From UBA9676 sp036005525 (GTDB lineage: Bacteria > Actinomycetota > Actinomycetes > Streptosporangiales > Streptosporangiaceae), in contig DASYQM010000208.1 of NCBI GenBank assembly GCA_036005525.1, positions 1 through 10,794 of the forward strand: a stretch of 10,794 nucleotides of DNA, written 5' to 3'. How positions within the stretch are numbered: position 1 is the stretch's first letter; every line of letters starts with the position of its first letter. Under the pieces are notes generated by a model. That model was given only the letters and a program-made list of their open reading frames with translations. It was not told the origin of the DNA and made no database searches. Below are positions 5,653 through 10,794 of this stretch, piece by piece. Position numbers and translations under genes: made by a program.

Positions 5653-7122
5653 TTACGAGGCAGAACGGATGACGGACGCCAGCCGGTCCGCCAGGTGCCG
5701 GGCACGCTCGGGGTCCACGGCCTCGACCATGACCCGGACCGTCGGTTCGGTGCCGCTCGGCCGTACCAGGATCCTCCCGGAGCGGCCCAGTTCCGCGGTG
5801 GCGGCGGCGACCTGCGCCGCCACTTCCGGCGAAGAGGCAACCCGCGTCTTGTCCACCCCGGCGACGTTGACCAGCACCTGCGGGTATCTGTTCATCACCT
5901 TCGCCAGGTCGGCCAGGGGGACCTGTTCGCGGGTGACGGCGGCCAGTAGATGCAGCGCGGTGAGGAGGCCGTCACCGGTGGTCGCATGGTCCAGCATGAT
6001 GATGTGGCCGGACTGCTCGCCACCGAAAACGTAGCTGCCCGCGCGCATCGCTTCCAGCACATACCTGTCGCCGACGGCGGTCTCCACCACGGCGATACCG
6101 GCGTCCTTCATCGCCAGCCGGAATCCGAGATTGGACATGACCGTTGCGACCACCGTGTTGTGGGCGAGCCGGCCGCTGGCCTTGAGCCCCAGCGCGAGGA
6201 CGGCCATGATCTGGTCGCCGTCGATCACCTGTCCGCCGGCGTCGACCGCCAGGCATCTGTCGGCGTCACCGTCGTGCGCGATGCCAGCGTCGGCTCGCTG
6301 CTCAACGACCGCTGCCCGCAGCACGTCCAGGTGGGTCGAGCCGCAGCCTTCGTTGATGTTCTCGCCATCGGGCTCGGCCCCGATCGCGGTCACTTCCGCT
6401 CCTGCACGCCGCAGCAGCGACGGAGCCACCGCGGATGCGGCGCCGTGCGCACAGTCCACCACGATCCGCAGGCCAGCGAGGGGCCGGGCAGGCTCGGAGG
6501 GGGGCGCGGCCGTGCCAGGCCGTGCAGGCTCGGGGGGCGGCGCGGCCGTGCCGGGCCGCGCAGGCTCGGCTGCGCCAGGCAGCCCGGGGGCGAGCAGCGA
6601 GGCCAGCAGGTGGGCAAGGTAGCGCTCCCGCGAGTCACCGTCGTCGCTGACCCTGCCGAAGCCGCCGCCTGGCGGGCCGCTGACCGCTCTGCCGGGCTGG
6701 CCCAGCCGCGCCTCGATCTCGTCCTCGGCGGCGTCGGGAAGCTTGAAGCCGCCCCTGGCGAAAAGCTTGATCCCGTTGTCCTTGGCCGGATTGTGGCTGG
6801 CCGAGAGCATGACCCCTAGATCAGCTGACTTATCGGCCGTAAGGAAGGCAACTGCCGGAGTGGGGATCACTCCGAGCCGCAACACGTCCACACCGACGCC
6901 GGCCAGGCCCGCCACAACGGCCGACTCCAGGAACTCACCGGACGCGCGCGGATCGCGGCCCACGACCGCCACCGGGCGCCTGCCCTCGGCCCGCGCGCGG
7001 TCGAATACGCCCGTCTCGTGGAGTACTTCAGCGGCGGCGATGGCAAGGTCCATGGCCAGGCGACCGGTCAGATCATCGCCCGCCACACCCCGGACGCCGT
7101 CCGTTCCGAAGAGCCGGCCCAT
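5653..7122 (-). CDS. glmM: Phosphoglucosamine mutase
   Basis: GlmM converts glucosamine-6-phosphate to glucosamine-1-phosphate, on the route to UDP-N-acetylglucosamine for peptidoglycan. The 489-residue protein has the family start MGRLFGTDGVRG, the phosphoserine loop MLSASHNP with Ser109, the Mg2+ loop DGDADR (284-289), the sugar loop GGEQSGH (367-373) and the phosphate loop RPSGTEPTVR (454-463). It is about 40 residues longer than usual. The excess is a Pro/Ala-rich repeat at roughly 184-214, between the first two domains. The ATG at 7122 is chosen because upstream in-frame sequence does not resemble the family. It lies 65 bases after rpsI on the same strand. Confidence 0.96.
   Translation of the reverse strand: MGRLFGTDGVRGVAGDDLTGRLAMDLAIAAAEVLHETGVFDRARAEGRRPVAVVGRDPRASGEFLESAVVAGLAGVGVDVLRLGVIPTPAVAFLTADKSADLGVMLSASHNPAKDNGIKLFARGGFKLPDAAEDEIEARLGQPGRAVSGPPGGGFGRVSDDGDSRERYLAHLLASLLAPGLPGAAEPARPGTAAPPPEPARPGTAAPPSEPARPLAGLRIVVDCAHGAASAVAPSLLRRAGAEVTAIGAEPDGENINEGCGSTHLDVLRAAVVEQRADAGIAHDGDADRCLAVDAGGQVIDGDQIMAVLALGLKASGRLAHNTVVATVMSNLGFRLAMKDAGIAVVETAVGDRYVLEAMRAGSYVFGGEQSGHIIMLDHATTGDGLLTALHLLAAVTREQVPLADLAKVMNRYPQVLVNVAGVDKTRVASSPEVAAQVAAATAELGRSGRILVRPSGTEPTVRVMVEAVDPERARHLADRLASVIRSAS
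6481..6567. repeat. In-frame tandem repeat, 36-bp unit, 2.4 copies, inside glmM
   Basis: The segments 6532-6567 and 6496-6531 match at about 32 of 36 positions, and 6481-6495 is a partial third copy. On the minus strand they encode EPARPGTAAPPP, EPARPGTAAPPS and EPARP (GlmM residues 186-214). Just past the array the normal GlmM strand resumes at L-A-G-L-R-I-V-V-D-C-A-H-G. Confidence 0.92.
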
Positions 7123-7179
7123 GAAAACGTGCCCCCGCTTCCCTGTGCCGTCCTGGCGGATCCGTGGCCCGGGTGCGTG

Positions 7180-7195
7180 AGCGCTGGTCAGCGCT
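7180..7195 (-). repeat. Palindrome across the rpsI stop codon, possible attenuating hairpin
   Basis: AGCGCTG-GT-CAGCGCT is a perfect palindrome with 7-bp arms; in RNA it would form about a 6-bp GC-rich stem with a 4-base loop. It includes the rpsI TGA stop (7190-7188) and lies between rpsI and glmM. No U-run follows, so it may reduce read-through or stabilise the upstream message rather than act as a full terminator. Confidence 0.4.
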
Positions 7196-7718
7196 TCGAG
7201 TACTGAGGCGCCTTCCGGGCCTTCTTCAGGCCGTACTTCTTGCGCTCCTTGACGCGGGCGTCCCGGGTCAAGAAACCCGCTCGCTTCAGCGTAACCCGAT
7301 TCTCCGGGTCGACCAGCGTCAGAGCACGTGCGATCCCCAGCCGCAGTGCGCCTGCCTGGCCGGTGACCCCACCGCCGGTGATGAGGGCGACCACGTCGAA
7401 CTGCTCCTCGGCCCCGAGGGTCACGAACGGCTCGTTGATGAGCTGCTGGTGGACCTTGTTCGGGAAGAATTCCTCCAGCGACCGCTCGTTGATGCGCCAC
7501 TGGCCGGTGCCCGGTGCGATCCGGACCCGCGCGATCGCCTCCTTGCGGCGGCCGGTGCCGAGCGCGCTGCCGGTCACCACCGGTCGGCGCGCCGCCGGGC
7601 TCGCCTCCGCCTCCTCGGACGTCTCGGTGGTGTACTCCGACGCCTGCTCCCCGGCGTCTTCTGCCGTCTGCGCGTCTGCACCCTCAGCGAGCGTCTGCGC
7701 GGCTGTGGACTCGGCCAC
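7188..7718 (-). CDS. rpsI: 30S ribosomal protein S9 (uS9)
   Basis: uS9 is a small-subunit head protein whose basic C-terminal tail reaches towards the P-site tRNA. The start used here gives 176 residues. The core begins near GTGRRKEAIARVRI and ends in the diagnostic tail KKYGLKKARKAPQYSKR. About 50 residues of acidic, Glu/Ala/Thr-rich, probably disordered sequence precede the core; actinobacterial S9 proteins often carry such an extension. GTG at 7718 is preferred over ATG at 7754 because GAGGAAA stands at ideal spacing before it and the resulting MAESTAAQ start resembles actinobacterial homologues. It follows rplM by 79 bases, the near-universal bacterial rplM-rpsI pair. Confidence 0.96.
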   Translation of the reverse strand: MAESTAAQTLAEGADAQTAEDAGEQASEYTTETSEEAEASPAARRPVVTGSALGTGRRKEAIARVRIAPGTGQWRINERSLEEFFPNKVHQQLINEPFVTLGAEEQFDVVALITGGGVTGQAGALRLGIARALTLVDPENRVTLKRAGFLTRDARVKERKKYGLKKARKAPQYSKR

Positions 7719-7722
7719 GTAC

Positions 7723-7729
7723 TTTCCTC
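7723..7729 (-). promoter_or_regulatory. Ribosome binding site deciding the rpsI GTG start
   Basis: GAGGAAA (7729-7723 on the minus strand) leaves 7 bases between AGG and the GTG at 7718. The alternative ATG at 7754 has no comparable purine motif upstream. Confidence 0.75.
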
Positions 7730-7797
7730 GTGCTTCCTCGTTGGCTCTCGTCATCGCACCACGCGACGGACGCGCCGGCCGCCGTGCGGCGGCGGCG

Positions 7798-8268
7798 TCA
7801 CCTGCCGCCGGCGGGTGGTCCCGCCTGCTGCGCGATCTGCTTGATCGTGAAGGGGGTTGGCTGCTGCGCCTGATGCGGGTGGTCGGGGCCCGCGTACACC
7901 TTGAGCTTGCGGAGCATGTTCCGGCCGAGCGAGTTCTTGGGAAGCATGCCCTTGACCGCCTTCTCCACCACGCGCTCCGGGTGCTTGGCGAGCAGTTCGG
8001 AGTAGGTCACGGAATGGATGCCCCCGGGGTAGCCGGAGTGCCGGTAGGCGCGCTTGTCCTGAAGCTTGTTGCCGCTCAGGGCGACCTTCTCGGCGTTCAC
8101 CACGATCACGAAGTCGCCCGTGTCTACGTGTGGCGCGAAGATCGGCTTGTGCTTCCCGCGCAGCAGCGTCGCCACCTGGCTGGCCAGGCGGCCGAGCACG
8201 ACATCGGATGCGTCGATGACGTGCCACTGACGCTGGATGTCACCGGCCTTGGGGCTGAAAGTGCGCAC
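7798..8268 (-). CDS. rplM: 50S ribosomal protein L13 (uL13)
   Basis: uL13 is an early-assembling protein of the large ribosomal subunit. The 156-residue product carries family signatures in order: MRTFSPKAGDIQRQWHVIDA, VLGRLAS, RGKHKPIFAPHVDTGDFV, NAEKVALSGNK, YRHSGYPGG, KGMLPKNSLGR and LKVYAGPDHPHQAQQP, then a short Gly/Pro tail. The start is GTG at 8268, with GAAGG about 9 bases upstream. It is the first gene of the minus-strand block, and its promoter is visible about 140 bases upstream. Confidence 0.97.
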   Translation of the reverse strand: MRTFSPKAGDIQRQWHVIDASDVVLGRLASQVATLLRGKHKPIFAPHVDTGDFVIVVNAEKVALSGNKLQDKRAYRHSGYPGGIHSVTYSELLAKHPERVVEKAVKGMLPKNSLGRNMLRKLKVYAGPDHPHQAQQPTPFTIKQIAQQAGPPAGGR

Positions 8269-8385
8269 AGTCGTAAACCTTCATATGGGACCTGATCCGT
8301 GGGCCCGCGCCCGGATGATCGTTCAGGGCGAGGGAGTCCCGCATCCGCTGCCGCGTGACCAGCCCCGCTGAGCGGGTACCGCGGG

Positions 8386-8400
8386 CATGCGATACGCATG
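8386..8400. repeat. 6-bp inverted repeat at the start of the rplM leader
   Basis: CATGCG-ATA-CGCATG is perfect, and would lie within the first 20 or so bases of the rplM transcript if transcription starts near 8406. A second short GC stem, CCCGC-TGA-GCGGG, lies at 8364-8376. Either could be a 5'-end hairpin affecting mRNA stability, part of an autoregulatory leader, or an operator. E. coli L13 is known to bind its own mRNA leader; no such leader is recognised here. Confidence 0.5.
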
Positions 8401-8412
8401 GACGCTTGAGCA

Positions 8413-8442
8413 AGGATACCGGCCCCAACCGATGACGGTCAA
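8413..8442 (-). promoter_or_regulatory. Promoter for the rplM-rpsI block
   Basis: On the minus strand TTGACC (8442-8437) and TATCCT (8418-8413) are separated by 18 bases, a good match to a vegetative sigma-70/HrdB-type promoter in an otherwise GC-rich region. The start site would fall near 8406, giving a leader of about 138 bases to the rplM GTG. Confidence 0.65.
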
Positions 8443-8498
8443 AGCGAGCAAAACGAGCCTGGCGCGAACGACTCGCCCCAGCACGGCCACCTGACCGG

Positions 8499-8578
8499 GC
8501 TGGCCAGGGTGACGCGCCGCTGGCCGGGGTGAGGTGCCGCTGGCCGGGGTGACGTGCCGCTGGCCGGGGTGAGGTGCT
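8499..8578. repeat. Tandem repeat, 20-bp unit, 4 copies, ending in the truncated dehydrogenase
   Basis: Units at 8499-8518, 8519-8538, 8539-8558 and 8559-8578 have the form GCTGGCC(A/G)GGGTGA(C/G)(G/C)TGCC with a few differences. The last unit merges into the coding sequence GTGCTGGCCGTGCGGG of the dehydrogenase. The period is not a multiple of three, so the array shifts frame; in the dehydrogenase frame it supplies a TGA stop at 8550-8552. Confidence 0.92.
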
Positions 8579-9353
8579 GGCCGTGCGGGACACCGAGAAG
8601 GGCAAGCGCGCCGCCGCCCGCATCGCCGGCACCGCCCCCGGCGCGGACGTCATGGTCTCACCCCTCGACCTGACCTCGCTGGATTCCATCCGCGCCGCCG
8701 CAGACCAACTGCGGGCCAGACACCCAAGGATCGACTTGCTGATCAACAACGCCGGGGTGATGCTCACGCCCAGGCAGACCACCGGTGACGGGTTCGAGCT
8801 GCAGTTCGGACCCAACCCCCTGGGGCACTTCGCCCTCACCGGGCTGCTGCTCGAGCAGATGCTGCCGGTGCCGGGCTCCCGCGTGGTGACGGTCAGCAGC
8901 CTCGCGCACCGCATCCAGGCCCGGGTCAACTTCGACGACCTGCAGTCGGAGCGGTCCTACAGCCGGGTGGCCGCCTACAGCCAGTCCAAGCTGGCGAACC
9001 TGATGTTCACCTGCGAGCTGCAACGCCGGCTGTCCGGCGCGGGCACCACCATCGCGGTCGCCGCCCACCCAGGCCTCGCCAACACCGAGCTAGCGCGCTA
9101 CACGCCCGCGATCGTCGCGTTCTTCTACGCGCGGGTGATGACCCAGAAGGCGGCGATGGGCGCACTGCCCACCCTGCGCGCCGCGACCAACCCCGGTGTG
9201 CTCGGCGGCCAGTACTACGGCCCCGGCGGATTCTTCGGGGCCAGGGGCTACCCGAGACTGGCCAAGTCCAGCCGGCAATCCCACGACACCGCCATCCAGC
9301 GCCGCCTGTGGACAGTCTCCGAAGAGCTGACCGGGGTCACGTTCCCGGTCTGA
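8574..9353 (+). pseudogene. SDR family oxidoreductase, N-terminally truncated
   Basis: A short-chain dehydrogenase/reductase of the retinol-dehydrogenase-like type. The remaining 259 residues begin at LAVRDTEKGKRAA, the end of the second Rossmann strand. They keep LDLTSLDSIR (31-40), NNAG (58-61), Ser108/Ser109 in VTVSSLAH, the YSQSK active site (Tyr135, Lys139) and AAHPGLANTEL. Homologues have roughly 45-50 more residues, including TGxxxGIG for NAD(P) binding; these are absent. Upstream the frame meets TGA at 8550 inside a 20-bp repeat. FGPNPLGHF replaces the usual FGxNHLGHF, a further sign of relaxed selection. The GTG at 8574 lacks a proper ribosome binding site. It is probably non-functional, since without the glycine-rich loop cofactor binding should fail; an assembly error at the repeat is the main alternative. 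Confidence 0.82.
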
Positions 9354-9765
9354 CCCGGCCCCGGCCGAAACCGCCCGGAGCTAGTGATCGACCCCCAAGC
9401 CCCTCCAGCCGGCGACGAATACCTAGCAGCGGGAGACAGCGAGCCGCAGACCATAGCTGTCCACAGCTGACGCCGCCCCAGCGAACGGAGAACAACATAA
9501 CTGGGACATCAGTGCGCTGCCTTCCACGAAGACCTCGCCTGCAATCCGAGTACGGATTCGGCGATCGGCGTTCCTGCGAGCGCTGAGAGACCCCCGCCGC
9601 GCTCACATTCCGTAGCCGACCGGCGTTGCGACACGCCGTTTCGGGACTAGTTTCCGGGACGGGTTGACCTGGGCGGGCCGTCACCGGCGGCGGTGGTCCC
9701 CGAAGTGGCCGTTTTCGGGACGGGGAACCCGGGCTTCACCAGTCCTGCTGCGGTCCTGCGGCCGG
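9354..9765. other. Convergent intergenic region between the dehydrogenase and tetR
   Basis: I see no convincing gene in these 412 bases; the part around 9450-9600 is less GC-rich than its surroundings. Short perfect inverted repeats are present: AGCTGT-CC-ACAGCT (9455-9468), AATCCG-AGTA-CGGATT (9543-9558) and CGGCGT-TGCGAC-ACGCCG (9621-9638), the last followed by TTT and so the best terminator candidate for plus-strand transcription. TTTC(C)GGGAC recurs at 9639, 9651 and 9713, the last two copies extending into GGGACGGG. CCCGAA-N9-TTCGGG (9699-9719) could end the tetR transcript but has no T-tract. Confidence 0.5.
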
Positions 9766-10416
9766 TCACGCCTGGGCGACCGCATTGGTCTCCTGGTTGC
9801 TGCCTGCGGGCTGGCCGGGTGCTGAGGTTGGGCGGGATCGCGCCGGGTCTGGCGGCCGCCAGTGCGCGACGCCGTCGATGACCCCGGCGAGCAGGCTGTC
9901 GGGTACTGCCGCGGCTTGCAGGGTGGTCCGGTAGACCAGCGGGCCGATCAGGTGCGCGGCGGCCAGGGCCGCGTCGGGGGCGGTGTCGAGTTCGCCGGCG
10001 TCGACGGCGAGTGCGAACGCGGCGGCGAGCCGCTCGGTGATGGCGGTGACGTGCCGGTGCGGCCGGGCGCCGGCGCCGCCCGGCCGGGTCTGCTCCATCA
10101 GCGCCATGGCGAGCGATGCGACCGCAGGGAGGGCGAGCTCGTCGGCGAGCTGGCGCAGCTCGGCGTGCAGCCAGGACCGCAGGGGCAGGGCGGGGGTGGC
10201 GAAGAACGGCAGCTCGGCGGTGTACAGCACGTCGCGGAGCAGGTCCTCTGGCGCCGCCCAGTGCCGGTAGACCGTGGCCCTGCCGACGCCGGCCTGCTGG
10301 GCGACCCGCTGATGGGTGATGGCGCCCGGTCCTTCCCGGGCGAGCAGGTCATAGGCGGCGGCAAGGATCGCCTCGCGGCTTCGGGCGGCGCGCGGATCAG
10401 TGGCCGGCGATGTCAT
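9766..10416 (-). CDS. TetR/AcrR family transcriptional regulator
   Basis: A one-component repressor of 216 residues, predicted to be a dimer that leaves DNA when it binds a small ligand. The N-terminal domain is clear: SREAILAAAYDLLAREGPGAIT, then the helix-turn-helix HQRVAQQAGVGRATVYRHW (35-53). The C-terminal two-thirds form the variable ligand-binding helices and give no ligand clue; the last 30 residues are Pro/Ser-rich and probably disordered. It is divergent from a DHA2-type efflux gene and shares with it a spacer bearing two matching palindromes, the classic TetR-repressor/efflux arrangement. TAAACT lies 6 bases before the ATG, so the mRNA may be leaderless and the repressor autoregulated. 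Confidence 0.94.
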   Translation of the reverse strand: MTSPATDPRAARSREAILAAAYDLLAREGPGAITHQRVAQQAGVGRATVYRHWAAPEDLLRDVLYTAELPFFATPALPLRSWLHAELRQLADELALPAVASLAMALMEQTRPGGAGARPHRHVTAITERLAAAFALAVDAGELDTAPDAALAAAHLIGPLVYRTTLQAAAVPDSLLAGVIDGVAHWRPPDPARSRPTSAPGQPAGSNQETNAVAQA

Positions 10417-10422
10417 CCCCCT

Positions 10423-10428
10423 AGTTTA
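10423..10428 (-). promoter_or_regulatory. -10 element of a probably leaderless tetR transcript
   Basis: TAAACT on the minus strand matches TANNNT and ends 6 bases before the tetR ATG (10416), so transcription would start at or next to the A of the start codon. No -35 element is strong, as is common for actinobacterial promoters. It touches operator 1, whose binding would block it. Confidence 0.5.
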
Positions 10429-10447
10429 TGAGACAACTTGACTCATA
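10427..10447. promoter_or_regulatory. Operator 1, palindrome beside tetR
   Basis: TATGAG-N9-CTCATA is a 21-bp palindrome centred on 10437; only one inner base pair besides the centre breaks the symmetry. It overlaps the tetR -10 region on one side and the -35 hexamer TTGACT (10438-10443) of the efflux gene on the other. It shares TGAGACAAC-x-TG-x-CTCA with operator 2. Confidence 0.8.
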
Positions 10448-10467
10448 GTCGAGGGAGGTGGCATAGT
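10438..10467 (+). promoter_or_regulatory. Promoter of the efflux transporter gene
   Basis: TTGACT (10438-10443) and CATAGT (10462-10467) are separated by 18 bases. The start site would lie near 10474, giving a leader of about 84 bases. The -35 element sits inside operator 1 and the start site abuts operator 2. Confidence 0.6.
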
Positions 10468-10474
10468 GGCTTTG

Positions 10475-10491
10475 TGAGACAACATGTCTCA
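10475..10491. promoter_or_regulatory. Operator 2, palindrome at the efflux gene start site
   Basis: TGAGAC-AACAT-GTCTCA is a 17-bp palindrome with perfect 6-bp arms, centred on 10483. Its centre is 46 bases from that of operator 1. Placed at the predicted transcription start of the transporter, it would block initiation when the repressor is bound. Confidence 0.8.
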
Positions 10492-10557
10492 GAGATCCGG
10501 GCGGGCGGGGACCTCGGCGGCAGCCCAGGATCCCGCGAACCAGAGGAGAGGCCAGTC

Positions 10558-10794
10558 ATGGCAGCGAAGGTCTGTACCCCGGCTCCGGCCGGCGCACGCG
10601 AGACGCGCGGCGCGGCGCGGCGGTGGTGGGTGCTCGCCGTCGCCAGCGTGGCGCAGCTGATGGTGGTGCTGGACGTGACCGTGGTGAACATCGCGCTGCC
10701 GTCGGCGCAGCGCGCGCTGGCGTTCTCCGACGCGGACCGCCAGTGGGTGGTGACCGCCTATGCGCTGGCGTTCGGCAGCCTGCTGCTGATCGGC
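10558..10794 (+). CDS. MFS transporter, DHA2 (EmrB/QacA-type) drug efflux family, partial
   Basis: The first 79 residues of a proton-driven exporter, cut by the right window edge. A basic cytoplasmic start (R14-R22) leads into transmembrane helix 1 (about 23-47), which carries LDVTVVNIALP (38-48), the signature of 14-helix DHA2 antiporters. RQWVVTAYALAFGSLLLIG (61-79) is the start of helix 2, also typical. The ATG has GAGGAGAG 8 bases upstream. It is divergent from a TetR regulator with two shared operators, so it is probably induced by the compound it exports. The substrate cannot be told from this fragment; DHA2 proteins export dyes, quaternary ammonium compounds and antibiotics. Confidence 0.92.
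   Translation, partial: MAAKVCTPAPAGARETRGAARRWWVLAVASVAQLMVVLDVTVVNIALPSAQRALAFSDADRQWVVTAYALAFGSLLLIG

Larger units (their letters stand above)
8269..8573. other. Divergent intergenic region between rplM and the truncated dehydrogenase
   Basis: These 305 bases hold the rplM ribosome binding site, leader and promoter on the minus strand side, and most of a 20-bp tandem repeat on the right. A 20-codon plus-strand frame opens at ATG 8432 but has no family resemblance. I searched the plus-strand frames for the missing TGxxxGxG dinucleotide-binding motif of the dehydrogenase and did not find it here. No plus-strand promoter for that gene is evident. Confidence 0.6.

Noticed and set aside
7123..7500. 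Longer glmM start at 7500 (615 residues)
   Set aside because: The extra 126 residues are the shifted-frame reading of rpsI; the family start MGRLFGTDGVRG is at 7122.
9458..9466. CTGTCCACA as a DnaA box
   Set aside because: It is a single site with one mismatch to TTGTCCACA, without a cluster or dnaA/dnaN neighbours, and is part of a short palindrome.
9337..9684. Minus-strand frame of 115 codons and overlapping plus-strand frame at 9308-9586
   Set aside because: Neither has a ribosome binding site, a recognisable motif or actinobacterial codon bias; both overlap the dehydrogenase end.

Overview
The window is very GC-rich, strongly GC-biased at third codon positions, and carries an actinobacterial gene order and actinobacterial-type ribosomal proteins. 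I take it to be a filamentous or soil actinomycete (Streptosporangiales/Streptomycetales-like); the family-level placement is inference.

Layout. From 8268 down to 435 the minus strand holds a co-directional housekeeping block: rplM (uL13), rpsI (uS9), glmM (phosphoglucosamine mutase), acpS (holo-ACP synthase), nnrE-nnrD (bifunctional NAD(P)HX repair enzyme), alr (alanine racemase), a membrane-anchored alpha/beta hydrolase and tsaE (tRNA t6A ATPase). It is read from a good promoter at 8413-8442. glmM and alr feed peptidoglycan synthesis, acpS activates fatty-acid and polyketide carrier proteins, nnrED repairs damaged nicotinamide cofactors and tsaE serves tRNA modification. The block is conserved in actinobacteria, but I see no glmS between glmM and acpS, and no tsaB/rimI/tsaD directly after tsaE. 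Left of tsaE lie a perfect inverted repeat, a 25-bp tandem repeat and a possible gene start that runs off the window.

On the plus strand at 8574-9353 is a short-chain dehydrogenase that has lost its N-terminal cofactor-binding segment exactly where a 20-bp tandem repeat ends; it is probably a pseudogene. After a 412-bp convergent gap comes a regulator/transporter pair: a TetR-family repressor (minus) divergent from a DHA2-type drug-efflux MFS transporter (plus, cut by the window edge). Between them are two matching palindromic operators placed on both promoters, and the repressor mRNA looks leaderless.

The most unusual general feature is the density of short tandem repeats: five unrelated arrays (15, 20, 21, 25 and 36 bp units) in under 11 kb. 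Two of them lie in frame inside glmM and nnrED, one fills the stop-free, in-frame spacer between nnrED and alr, and one marks the break in the dehydrogenase. I see no convincing new multi-gene system; the rest is ordinary housekeeping plus one drug-efflux type module.
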